Source: an uncultured Pirellulaceae bacterium
Lineage (GTDB): Bacteria > Planctomycetota > Planctomycetia > Pirellulales > Pirellulaceae
Assembly: GCA_938083195.1 (NCBI GenBank)
Contig: CALKCK010000033.1
Location: 1-64,000 of the forward strand
Direction of reading: 5' to 3'
DNA length: 64,000 nucleotides
Below are positions 1-8,177 of this stretch, in pieces; the first letter of the stretch is position 1, and each line of letters opens with the position of its first letter. The notes under the pieces are model-generated. The model searched no databases. It worked only from the letters and a program-made list of their open reading frames with translations, and was not told the origin of the DNA. The position numbers and the translations under genes were made by a program.

Positions 1-557
1 GTAACGCCACCAAACCGAGTCTTACTATTAACATAAAACACTCCGTCACCCCGCCGTCCATTGACAGGGTCGTATACCAACCAAGTCCCAAAATTAAATC
101 CGTAATTCTGCGGATGAACTTTCGGATTCCCCGAAGAATCATTTCTCACACGGTCGTTGACTTCACTGGCACATTGATACATTGGAATTCGCAGCATCGG
201 TACGCCGGTATCAAGCTGAGCGTCCCACGCAACATTCAAGTCAACAGCCTTGTATGAATTACTTTGCTCACAAAAAGGAAGCAATCTTCCGTGAATCGAC
301 CAGGACCCGTTATTACCGGTTAACACACTGCCCGACTCTATTTCAAAGCTAGGTGGAAAGTGCTGAAAAGCAGACTCATAGTTGTGTGCCGCGAGAACCA
401 CCTGACGAACATTGTTGAGACAAGAAGTTCGACGAGCAGCCTCCCGCACCATTTGAACCGCTGGCAACAGCATCCCAATCAAGATTCCAATAATCGCGAC
501 TACGACCAGTAATTCTACAAGGGTAAAACCGCGCTTTGGATGAATTACGATTTGCAT
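1..557 (-). CDS. DUF1559 pseudopilin-like protein, 3' end outside window
   Basis: The reading frame is open from the ATG at 557 down to the window edge (185 codons), so the C-terminus is missing. The N-terminus is a type IV prepilin/type II pseudopilin signal: a short basic leader ending in KRG, then [22 protein letters not shown] with the conserved Glu five residues after the predicted cleavage Gly. It continues with the VREAARR and SCLNN...AAHNYES segments typical of the planctomycete DUF1559 family (SBP_bac_10-like). Members are thought to be exported and processed like pseudopilins; their cellular role is unknown. It is divergent from a second DUF1559 gene at 1320, and the shared intergenic region holds a 12-bp tandem repeat. 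No clear Shine-Dalgarno precedes the ATG. Confidence 0.93.
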   Translation of the reverse strand, partial: MQIVIHPKRGFTLVELLVVVAIIGILIGMLLPAVQMVREAARRTSCLNNVRQVVLAAHNYESAFQHFPPSFEIESGSVLTGNNGSWSIHGRLLPFCEQSNSYKAVDLNVAWDAQLDTGVPMLRIPMYQCASEVNDRVRNDSSGNPKVHPQNYGFNFGTWLVYDPVNGRRGDGVFYVNSKTRFGGV

Positions 558-1319
558 AAAAACGTTAACAAACTTGCTACACTAGTTTAATAATTAGATT
601 TGCAGGATAGGCAATGAAGCCCAACTTACGACGCTAACCTAATTATCTCATTCCTGCCTGAAAAAACAAACCGTATTTTCTTAACCCCTCTGAACACCGC
701 CCCAATTGCAAACGCTCTTGCAAACGCTCTTGCAAACGCTCTTGCAAACGCTCTTGGAAACGCTCTTGGAAACGCTCTTGGAAACGCTCTTGGAAACGCG
801 AAACGCTCTACTCAGCGGTTAATGACGGCGGCTTAATTCAAAGTCGGGATAAGCTACCGACGAAAAATTGAAACGGATTGCCAACGCTGATTTCATACTT
901 GTTCTACCCCAGTTTCTTGCGGATTTACCGCGATTTTAGCCAGGTTGCGACCTGCCTCGCCACCTCTGCTTAACGCACCGGCTAAATCGAAAAATCGGAG
1001 CTCGACGTCGGAAAAGAAGCACGCGACTATTCACATCTTCCCAAAAAAAAGAGCCCATTCCGTTCAAGAAAAAATAGACCACCCCTAAACGTCCCGAAGT
1101 ACCGCCAAGGGGCCGAAATGCCACCATAAAGGCCGGCATCGTAATTTTAAATTTCTTCCCTGCGGAAATCCGATAGCCTGTCGGTCAAATTAGATTAGAT
1201 TCGTACCAAAGGCTTTGTTTAAAATGTGATGATCCCTTCATTATTTTTACTTCCATCCCTCGTTGCCGACTGACCTTGCCTGGCAGCACGTTGCTCGATC
1301 TTAGAAAAGGAGAAGCAAA
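558..1319. other. Divergent intergenic region between two DUF1559 genes
   Basis: This 762-bp region separates the two divergently transcribed DUF1559 genes and must hold both promoters. Its one clear structure is the 12-bp tandem array at 708-809. A ribosome-binding site (AGGAG) lies at about 1308-1312 for the right-hand gene. The open frame at 936-1139 on the reverse strand has arginine-rich, non-protein-like composition, and I do not call it a gene. Confidence 0.6.
708..809. repeat. 12-bp tandem repeat array, about 8.5 units
   Basis: Four perfect copies of GCAAACGCTCTT (708-755) are followed by four copies of the variant GGAAACGCTCTT, then a partial, slightly rearranged unit (GGAAACGC then GAAACGCTCT). 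The C-to-G change is shared by all of the second block, so a mutated unit was itself amplified. The array lies in non-coding DNA 151 bp upstream of the left DUF1559 start and about 510 bp upstream of the right one. It has no spacers, so it is not a CRISPR. Confidence 0.95.
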
Positions 1320-2351
1320 ATGAAAAAAAACAAAAGAGGTTTTACCCTTGTCGAACTGCTGGTTGTGATTGCGATTATCGGAATCTTAATTGGCATGCTG
1401 CTGCCTGCGGTTCAACAAGTGAGGGAAGCCGCCCGGCGCATTTCATGTGCTAACAACCTCAAGAATGTCATGCTCGCAATGCATAACTACGAAGGTGCAC
1501 ACAAACACTTCCCCATGGGTGCAGAAGCCCAACTAGGGAACTCGCTCCCCGAATCCAATCTGTTTATGAGTGCCTTCTCTTTGACGCTCCCTTTCATCGA
1601 ACAAGAAAACTTACAGAATTTGATCAACTTTGATTTACCTTGGGAACAGCAGCAAGCTGTGGTCGCGAGTACGCCTGTAAATTCATTTTTCTGTCCGTCG
1701 AATGTCGGAGAGGACGTAATCGTAGATCCTGAATTTGGAGCTTTTGCACAAGGATACGGACTTCCAATTGGCGACACTTACGGTGTCACCACCTACGTAC
1801 TTTCACGTGGCTCAAGCTACAAATGGTGCAACCAGCCATACACGCTCCCGGGGAAAGGAATGTTTGATCTTGGAATGAAAGTGAAGTTTAGCGACATCAC
1901 CGACGGATCTAGTAACACCATGGGGATTGGTGAAGGAGCCACCGGTAAAGCTTGGAAAATCAGCACTGCTCAGGGAAGTGAAGGGCCACCAGCGACTGAT
2001 GCCCAAGGGAACGAGGTTTGGGCCAAACAACATTGGCTAGTACCTCAGCCCGGCAGTACCTTTTATCAGTCCCAAGGCCTCTCACCGCGAACCAGTATTT
2101 TCGCTTCCACAGCGGATTACCTAAATAAGAATCCTGTAACTCAATCCATCATTGATGACAGTGGGTTTGCAGGAACTGCTGGCGGCACGGTTAATGACGG
2201 CGATGCAACAAGTAACTTCCGAAGCAATCACCCCGGCGGCTCAAACTTCGCTATGGGTGACGGATCGGTTCAGTTTCTTGCCAACCCGTCTATCGACGTC
2301 TACCGGGCTATCTCCACCATTCAGGGACGGGAAGTTTTTGAACTTGATTAA
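1320..2351 (+). CDS. DUF1559 pseudopilin-like protein
   Basis: A complete 343-residue member of the planctomycete DUF1559 family. Residues 1-30 form a prepilin-type signal (basic leader, Gly7, then [20 protein letters not shown]). The VREAARR...CANNLKN...HNYE block follows, and the C-terminal motif HPGGSNFAMGDGSVQFL marks the end of the family domain. Cys residues around 120 and 165 may form disulfides after export. A good ribosome-binding site (AGGAG) sits 7 nt before the ATG. The gene stands alone and ends in a strong hairpin. It is divergent from a paralogue whose first 50 residues are nearly the same but whose central domain differs. Export and processing by a type II/IV pilin-like machinery is inferred; the function is unknown. 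Confidence 0.95.
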   Translation: MKKNKRGFTLVELLVVIAIIGILIGMLLPAVQQVREAARRISCANNLKNVMLAMHNYEGAHKHFPMGAEAQLGNSLPESNLFMSAFSLTLPFIEQENLQNLINFDLPWEQQQAVVASTPVNSFFCPSNVGEDVIVDPEFGAFAQGYGLPIGDTYGVTTYVLSRGSSYKWCNQPYTLPGKGMFDLGMKVKFSDITDGSSNTMGIGEGATGKAWKISTAQGSEGPPATDAQGNEVWAKQHWLVPQPGSTFYQSQGLSPRTSIFASTADYLNKNPVTQSIIDDSGFAGTAGGTVNDGDATSNFRSNHPGGSNFAMGDGSVQFLANPSIDVYRAISTIQGREVFELD

Positions 2352-2407
2352 GCTTGCAACTTGGCCTTATTTGCCAAGTGATATTTCAAAACGAAGCTTT
2401 TAAATAC

Positions 2408-2455
2408 ACCGTCGTCGATCGTTGACTTAATTAAAAAATCAACGATCGACACGGT
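2408..2455 (+). terminator. Hairpin downstream of DUF1559 gene
   Basis: The 12-bp arms GTCGATCGTTGA (2414-2425) and TCAACGATCGAC (2439-2450) are perfectly complementary. Past a one-base bulge they extend by ACCGT/ACGGT. The hairpin begins 56 bp after the stop codon and is followed by AATTTTTG, a short T run. It fits a rho-independent terminator for the upstream gene. Confidence 0.7.
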
Positions 2456-2558
2456 AATTTTTGATTTGAAAGCCCGGTTAGGACGACCTTCGCTAACAAG
2501 GCAACCTCCCTTCGGTTTTCAAGATTGTGAACTGCTTTTAATATCATAGGACGATCGA

Positions 2559-4244
2559 TTGAACGCGACGGTTCCTTCAGAAATTCAAGCGGATTTGGAT
2601 TTCGCACTTTCAAAACTTGAAAAAGGTGCACAAAACCTTCAGTCAATGCCGTTGCTACAGCGGCGACAGCTGATCCAATCCTGTGCGGCAAACATACCGG
2701 ATTTCGCTCAGCAATGGGTGGAGGTCACTTGTGCCGCAAAACAGATTTCCCCAACGCGCCCCGTAGCTTCTGAAGAAATTCTCACTGGACCAGCCTCCTT
2801 ACTTCGATACTTGCAATTGCTTTCCGGTTTATTTCGCAATGTCGAAAAGTCAGGCAAACCCCAACTCCCCGGCTCGCCCCGCTGCAATCTGACCGGTCGT
2901 ACCTGTGTCCCAATCCTGCCGGTAAAACGTCTATTTGACCCATTAATTTTCCGGGGTCTGTCTGCTGAAGTTTGGTTAAACGTCGACCATGATGATCAAG
3001 ATATTTTTGCCGAACTCCCTTCTGACCGAAATAACATTGGGAACGGAAAAATTGCTGCGGTCCTCGGAGCTGGGAACGTCAGTGCCATTCCGGCGACCGA
3101 CATGCTCTACAAGATCTTTCACGACGGAGAAGTCGTTTTATTAAAACTCAACCCCGTCAATGACTACCTTTACTCGACTTTTACTTCGATCTTCGCACCG
3201 TTAATTGAAAAACAATTACTTCAAATTTTACGCGGCGGGAACGAAATTGGAAAAGCGATTGTCAGTCACCCTAAAATCGACACGCTTCATGTCACCGGTT
3301 CCCATCATACGCACGATGCCATTATCTGGGGAGCGAACGCCGACGAACGAGCCGATCGCATTGCCAATAACAACCCACTTGTTAACAAACCAATTACGAG
3401 CGAACTTGGAAACGTCACCCCGTGGATTGTCGTACCGGGGAATTACTCAAATCGCCAACTCCAATCCCAAGCCGAACATATCGCTGCATCTATTGTCAAC
3501 AATGCATCGTTCAATTGTGTCGCTACAAAAATGATCGTGACTTGTAGCGATTGGCCGCAACGTTCTGATTTTCTCGACCGAATTGAAACGCTATTAAAAA
3601 ACATCCCTCCGCGACATGCCTATTACCCGGGAGCCCGGGAGCGATTTGAACGCGCTAATGCCGGCCGCGAAATTTCGAACTCATCTTCCGAACTTCCCTG
3701 GACATTAATTCAAAATACGACTCCAGAGTCTGCGGCTCACCTTTTTCAAGAAGAGTCATTTGTCTGCGTGTGTGCTGAAACAACGCTAGAGGGCAGTACT
3801 CCTGGTGAGTTTTTAGACTCCGCGGTCGAATTCGTAAACGACCAACTCTTTGGAACCTTGTGTGCAACGATCACCGCACCCAAATCATTTGAAAACCGGG
3901 AAGCATTGGCCTTAGAAAAGGCAATTGCCAAATTGCGTTACGGATCGGTCTGCGTTAATCAGTGGGCAGGGGTGGTCTACGGACTAATGACGCCACCGTG
4001 GGGAGGTCATCCCAGTTCTAGTCTAGAATCACCTCAAAGCGGGATGGGGCACGTCCACAATACTTTTTGTTTGAAAAACTTTGAGAAAACAGTGCTTCGC
4101 GGTCCACTCTGCAGCCACCCCAAACCGGTCTGGTTTCATTCTCACAAAACAGCCACTCAGGTTGGCTGGTCCTTATTAAAGCTTTACGAAAAACCAACAA
4201 TCACACGTTTGCCTTTACTTTTCTTTCACGCCCTGCGTGGCTGA
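2559..4244 (+). CDS. Aldehyde dehydrogenase family protein
   Basis: 561 residues, somewhat longer than the usual 480-500. The NAD-binding Rossmann part shows LGAGNVSAIPATDML near residue 175. The general base is probably Glu282 in TSELGNVTP, and the nucleophile is Cys320 in ASFNCVATKM, so the protein should be a catalytically competent NAD(P)-dependent aldehyde oxidiser or acyl-CoA-type reductase; the substrate cannot be read from sequence. The start is a TTG with AGGA seven bases upstream; no in-frame ATG is placed better. No signal peptide, so cytoplasmic. It is the first gene of a same-strand set with the beta-helix lipoprotein (68 nt downstream) and the diheme cytochrome, which suggests an oxidative pathway. 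The last ~60 residues extend past the catalytic domain and are unassigned. Confidence 0.88.
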   Translation: MNATVPSEIQADLDFALSKLEKGAQNLQSMPLLQRRQLIQSCAANIPDFAQQWVEVTCAAKQISPTRPVASEEILTGPASLLRYLQLLSGLFRNVEKSGKPQLPGSPRCNLTGRTCVPILPVKRLFDPLIFRGLSAEVWLNVDHDDQDIFAELPSDRNNIGNGKIAAVLGAGNVSAIPATDMLYKIFHDGEVVLLKLNPVNDYLYSTFTSIFAPLIEKQLLQILRGGNEIGKAIVSHPKIDTLHVTGSHHTHDAIIWGANADERADRIANNNPLVNKPITSELGNVTPWIVVPGNYSNRQLQSQAEHIAASIVNNASFNCVATKMIVTCSDWPQRSDFLDRIETLLKNIPPRHAYYPGARERFERANAGREISNSSSELPWTLIQNTTPESAAHLFQEESFVCVCAETTLEGSTPGEFLDSAVEFVNDQLFGTLCATITAPKSFENREALALEKAIAKLRYGSVCVNQWAGVVYGLMTPPWGGHPSSSLESPQSGMGHVHNTFCLKNFEKTVLRGPLCSHPKPVWFHSHKTATQVGWSLLKLYEKPTITRLPLLFFHALRG

Positions 4245-4311
4245 CAGATCCAGTAAAAAATCAAGTACGGCACCCAACAGCCGGTGCAAACATATGTCCA
4301 GGAAAAAGAAA

Positions 4312-5628
4312 ATGAAAAACCTATCAATTGCGATCACCTTAGTCATCACTCTGATTGTCAGCGGTTGTGAAAAATCTCCGTTACCTTCGACGACAGAATC
4401 TTCGACGACAGAACCAGTAAAAAATGTGACGACAGAAACTCCTAACACAGCGACGATTGTGATCACTCCGGGCGCGGAGGCGCAGAAAAAGGCCCAAGAA
4501 GCATTTCTGCTTGCCGAGCCGGGCGACATCATTGAATTCGCTGAGGGTAAATTTGAGTTTGACAGCCCACTCTCCTTGATCGACGTTGCAAATGTGACCA
4601 TTCGCGGAAAAGGAATGGAGCAGACAATTCTTAACTTCTCCAAATTCCAAGATGGCAAGGGCGGCGAAGGAATCAAAGTAAAAGCCGACCAGTTTACCAT
4701 CGAAGATTTGACGATCGAAGACACACCAGGCGACGCTATAAAACTTCAAGATTGTAATGGACTTACGATGCGACGCATTCGCACCTGGTGGACCAACGGG
4801 CCTTCCTCAGAAAACGGTGCCTACGGTTTATATCCGGTACTTTCGAACAACGTCCTCATTGAGGACTGTGTTGCTGAATGTGCTTCTGACGCAGGGATCT
4901 ACGTTGGGCAATCAAAACAGATCATTGTTCGCAATTGCATTACGGAAAAAAATGTCGCCGGAATTGAAATTGAAAATTGCATTGGTGCCGATGTCTACGA
5001 CAACGTCAGCAAAAATAATACGGGAGGTATTCTCGTCTTTTCGCTGCCCGGATTGACAATAAAAAACGGCGCCGACTGTCGCGTTTTCAATAATACAATC
5101 ACGGCTAACAACCATGAAAACTTTGCCAAAGAAGGAGCGATGGTCGCCACCGTTCCATCGGGAACCGGTTTGATGATTATGGCAAATGACCGTGTCGAGG
5201 CATTTGGAAATACATTCGATGGTAACGCCGGGGCAGGCTGCTTAATCGTTAGCTTTATTACTACACAGCGAAAATTCGATGACCCGCAGTACGACCCCTA
5301 CCCAGAAGCAATCGCCGTCAAAAACAACACCTTTAAAAACGGTGGCACGGATCCTCAGGGAGAACAATTTAAAATGTTCACCGACGCGACGGGCCAGAAC
5401 CTGCCAGACATTGTTTACGACGGCATTCTTGATCAAACCAAACTGGTAGATAAGAAATTACCAGCTGATCTGAGTGTTTCGATCATCGACAATGGCAAGG
5501 CAACTTTTGTCAATCTTGACCTTGGGAAGCTATTCGCTGGCAAACAACCTAACATGACAACCGACATCACAGAGTTCGCTCACCCGTTACCTCCAGTCAA
5601 AACGGTCACGATTGAAGGCGTTAAATAG
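4312..5628 (+). CDS. Parallel beta-helix repeat lipoprotein
   Basis: About 438 residues. The ATG at 4312 is chosen over an upstream in-frame GTG (4237, overlapping the dehydrogenase end) because AGGAAAAAG precedes it and it opens directly into a lipoprotein signal, MKNLSIAITLVITLIVSGC, with lipobox VSGC. After a Ser/Thr-rich linker the mature protein has many turns of a right-handed beta-helix: repeats such as VTIRGKGM, LTIEDTPGDAIKL, NVLIEDCVAE, IIVRNCITEKN and GADVYDNVSKNNTGGI, as in NosD/carbohydrate-binding folds. It resembles the beta-helix family TIGR03805, whose members recur next to the diheme family found immediately downstream. No catalytic residues can be assigned. Probably anchored in a membrane facing the periplasm. 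Confidence 0.87.
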   Translation: MKNLSIAITLVITLIVSGCEKSPLPSTTESSTTEPVKNVTTETPNTATIVITPGAEAQKKAQEAFLLAEPGDIIEFAEGKFEFDSPLSLIDVANVTIRGKGMEQTILNFSKFQDGKGGEGIKVKADQFTIEDLTIEDTPGDAIKLQDCNGLTMRRIRTWWTNGPSSENGAYGLYPVLSNNVLIEDCVAECASDAGIYVGQSKQIIVRNCITEKNVAGIEIENCIGADVYDNVSKNNTGGILVFSLPGLTIKNGADCRVFNNTITANNHENFAKEGAMVATVPSGTGLMIMANDRVEAFGNTFDGNAGAGCLIVSFITTQRKFDDPQYDPYPEAIAVKNNTFKNGGTDPQGEQFKMFTDATGQNLPDIVYDGILDQTKLVDKKLPADLSVSIIDNGKATFVNLDLGKLFAGKQPNMTTDITEFAHPLPPVKTVTIEGVK

Positions 5629-5682
5629 GGACTTCGCGAGTCTGGCCTTGAATTCGACGGCAACCGACTGATAATAATCCCT

Positions 5683-6843
5683 GTGCCTACCTTCTACGCA
5701 AAACGATTGAATCAAATCTCGGAATCCAAGTCGGTTCCGATCGCATTAGTACTACTATTGATAACAGTGCTGCTTTTTATGTTAGTCGGTTGCGAACCCT
5801 CAGTCTCTCCAGTCGGCGATTCATCCAATGGGGTTGAACAGGACGGGACGAGCCAACTTCCAAACAGTCGAATCAGTAAATACAAACCCAAGCTGTCAGA
5901 CTATGAGATCTTCCAAATTCCAATGGACGAACTCAAGCCCGCCAGCGAAGTTATTGAATACGATTTAAACACGCCCTTATTTAGTGATTACTCTCAAAAA
6001 CAGAGACTCATCAAATTACCCCCGGGCACGCAGATCAACTACAAACCGAGTGGTCCTCTCGACTTTCCTGTTGGAACCATTATTGCGAAGACGTTTTACT
6101 ACGCCAAAGACCTCACCGATTCATCGTCGTCTCGGCGTCTCGTTGAAACAAGAATAATGGAACACCGGACAGAGGGATGGGTCGGCATTCCCTATCTCTG
6201 GAACTCCGATCAAACAGATGCCGAGCTTGCCATCATCGGGGCAACCGTCGACGTTTCATGGATTCACAGCGATGGAACCCCCCGCTCAAACTCACATTTG
6301 GTGCCGAATCTAAACGACTGCAAACGCTGCCATACGGATACGGAAATGCATCCGCTCGGTCCAAAAGCCGCGAACTTGAATCGTGACCTTGCCCTCAGCG
6401 GCAGTCATGAAAATCAACTAGAACACTGGCGTTACGCCGGACTGATCGACGGCCTTCCCGAGTTGTCAGAAATCCCCAAGCTTGCGGTTTGGAATGACGA
6501 ATCTACTGGCACAGTCGATCATCGCGCCCGGGCTTATCTCGAAGTCAATTGTGCTCACTGCCACAATCCAATTGGACCGGCCAGAAACTCGGGGCTTCAC
6601 CTCAATATAGAAGAAACAAATCCGTATCACCTGGGAACATTCAAAATCCCCGTCGCTGCTGGAAAGGGTACCGGAGGCAGGTTGTATGGGATTGTGCCGG
6701 GCAAGCCAGATGAGTCAATTCTGGAATACCGAATGCAAACTACAAAATCGGGAGAGATCATGCCCGAATTTGGCAAATCTCTGGTTCATGATGAGGGACT
6801 CGCTTTAATTCGCACTTGGATCAAAGAGATGAAATCGGATTGA
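5683..6843 (+). CDS. Diheme c-type cytochrome lipoprotein (SO2930/HNE_0200-like)
   Basis: 386 residues from a GTG start. A lipoprotein signal runs to lipobox LVGC near residue 37. Two c-type heme sites are visible: CKRCH from Cys213 and CAHCH from Cys290. The NTPLFSDYSQKQRLIKLPPG segment near residue 100 and the terminal GEIMPEFGKSLVHDEG...IRTWI stretch match my memory of TIGR03806, described as a regular partner of the TIGR03805 beta-helix family. It lies 54 nt after the beta-helix gene on the same strand. Role inferred: periplasmic electron acceptor or oxidase subunit working with the beta-helix partner; the physiological substrate of such pairs is not established. Confidence 0.85.
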   Translation: MPTFYAKRLNQISESKSVPIALVLLLITVLLFMLVGCEPSVSPVGDSSNGVEQDGTSQLPNSRISKYKPKLSDYEIFQIPMDELKPASEVIEYDLNTPLFSDYSQKQRLIKLPPGTQINYKPSGPLDFPVGTIIAKTFYYAKDLTDSSSSRRLVETRIMEHRTEGWVGIPYLWNSDQTDAELAIIGATVDVSWIHSDGTPRSNSHLVPNLNDCKRCHTDTEMHPLGPKAANLNRDLALSGSHENQLEHWRYAGLIDGLPELSEIPKLAVWNDESTGTVDHRARAYLEVNCAHCHNPIGPARNSGLHLNIEETNPYHLGTFKIPVAAGKGTGGRLYGIVPGKPDESILEYRMQTTKSGEIMPEFGKSLVHDEGLALIRTWIKEMKSD

Positions 6844-6878
6844 TCGCTCACTCCAAAACAACTTGCAAGGAATCCGGT

Positions 6879-7859
6879 TTAGCCGACCCGACGCAACGTT
6901 TCCGAAGGCAGTTCACCGAACTGAGTCTTGTAGGATTGCGAGAAATCACCAAAGTGAAAAAATCCAAATTGACAAGCAACAGAAGTCACTGTCGTTTCTT
7001 CAGATCGACAGCGCTTCAGTTTGTGTCGTACTTGATGGAGCCGATGCCGTTTTAAGTAGTTCATCGGCGAGATACCAAGACATTTCTTAAACGCATACTG
7101 TAAAGTCCGCTCACTCACCTGAGCGGCCTCACACAGATCCACCATCCTTACGTGTTCTTCCGGTCGCTGTTTGGAGTAATCCTCGGCGACGCGAACCAGC
7201 GCCCTCGATTTCGCAAGCCCCTTCGGTTTCTCCGCAACTTCAATTTCGGGGTGTTCTTCCATCATCGAATGACGAATGGAATATGCGACCAACATTAACG
7301 CGCGATCACGCAATGCTTCTTGAATTTTCAGCCTTAGCTCAGGCCCTAAATCATGACGATTGAACTGATGAATAAATTCTGGCCAACTCGCCACCCAATA
7401 GCTCGAATCTAAATCGATCATCGCACTTTGCAGCGCCGAACTCTGAACGAGAGCCTCACCGAACAGAGTTTGATAGTAGGGCTCAAGCTGCTCAGGAGGA
7501 ACAAATATTGAACTGGAAGAAAACGAACCGTCATTGATGCAGCTATCGAAGTCAAAAGTTGGAGGCATAACAAAAACACGACGGGCGTCAATTTTCTCTC
7601 CAGCAAAATGCCCCCCGTGCGCTGTATCGAACAAGGTCGCGACGTACCGGCGAGCTGGCAGACGAGATCGAACCACAATCGACTGATTAACAAATAAACT
7701 CAGTAATTTGATTCCATCCAATTCAATCACAGTTTGAGAGCTGCGGAATTCCGTTCCCGTCAATTGCACCAACTCTAACGATGTACCAAACAACGACCCG
7801 TCCCAATCAGAAGGGTCCGTAATAATTTGTGTCATCGTTTGAATCTTCATGCCGCCCAT
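6879..7859 (-). CDS. AraC-family transcriptional regulator
   Basis: 326 residues. The C-terminal ~105 residues form the double helix-turn-helix of AraC/XylS regulators: VRMVDLCEAAQVSERTLQYAF, then PMNYLKRHRLHQVRHKL and VACQFGFFHFGDFSQSYKTQFGELPSETLR. The N-terminal ~215 residues resemble the sensory domain of EutR-like AraC proteins but are too divergent for a ligand call. It converges on the diheme cytochrome gene (35 bp between stops) and is divergent from homoserine dehydrogenase. By position it most plausibly regulates the dehydrogenase/beta-helix/cytochrome set, although that promoter lies 5 kb away. Confidence 0.92.
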   Translation of the reverse strand: MGGMKIQTMTQIITDPSDWDGSLFGTSLELVQLTGTEFRSSQTVIELDGIKLLSLFVNQSIVVRSRLPARRYVATLFDTAHGGHFAGEKIDARRVFVMPPTFDFDSCINDGSFSSSSIFVPPEQLEPYYQTLFGEALVQSSALQSAMIDLDSSYWVASWPEFIHQFNRHDLGPELRLKIQEALRDRALMLVAYSIRHSMMEEHPEIEVAEKPKGLAKSRALVRVAEDYSKQRPEEHVRMVDLCEAAQVSERTLQYAFKKCLGISPMNYLKRHRLHQVRHKLKRCRSEETTVTSVACQFGFFHFGDFSQSYKTQFGELPSETLRRVG

Positions 7860-8177
7860 CCTACCGAATGGCTTTGATCATGCCCGTTTCACAGGATAAC
7901 GGATTCGAAATTGTTTTTCCTGATTTCCATCAAAAAAACGCGACAATTCTTAAAATGCCATAGCAACCTTGGTAATCAAGTGCAGTTCCGCAAACTTGCC
8001 TTAGCCCCACCCGCCACTGGAGAACCGAATCCCCATATTGGTGAGCAATCAATAACGGCAAATATCCGACATTCATGGCCTCGAAGTCTAGCAATGTCGC
8101 TTGAGAAAAACCTAGTCTCGCCCTACATTGGCATTCACGATATTAACCTGCGAAGCCAAACTCACTGCAAAAAAAAA
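7860..8177. other. Divergent promoter region, AraC regulator / homoserine dehydrogenase
   Basis: 318 bp between divergent starts. The homoserine dehydrogenase frame is open back to a TTG at 7911, but the added 89 codons do not resemble the family N-terminus, so the region is treated as non-coding. No convincing hairpin or repeat was seen. Confidence 0.5.

Noticed and set aside
708-809. CRISPR-like repeated sequence
   Set aside because: The 12-bp units are directly adjacent with no spacers, and no cas genes are near; it is a simple tandem array.
936-1139. Reverse-strand open frame of 67 codons
   Set aside because: Arg/Phe-rich composition without a ribosome-binding site, in a divergent promoter region; no resemblance to a protein family.
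4237-4311. GTG start for the beta-helix protein overlapping the dehydrogenase end
   Set aside because: It would bury the lipoprotein signal behind 25 polar residues; the ATG at 4312 has a better ribosome-binding site.
7911-8177. N-terminal extension of homoserine dehydrogenase from a TTG
   Set aside because: The dinucleotide-binding motif normally begins within the first ten residues; the added 89 codons look random. The ATG at 8178 was used.
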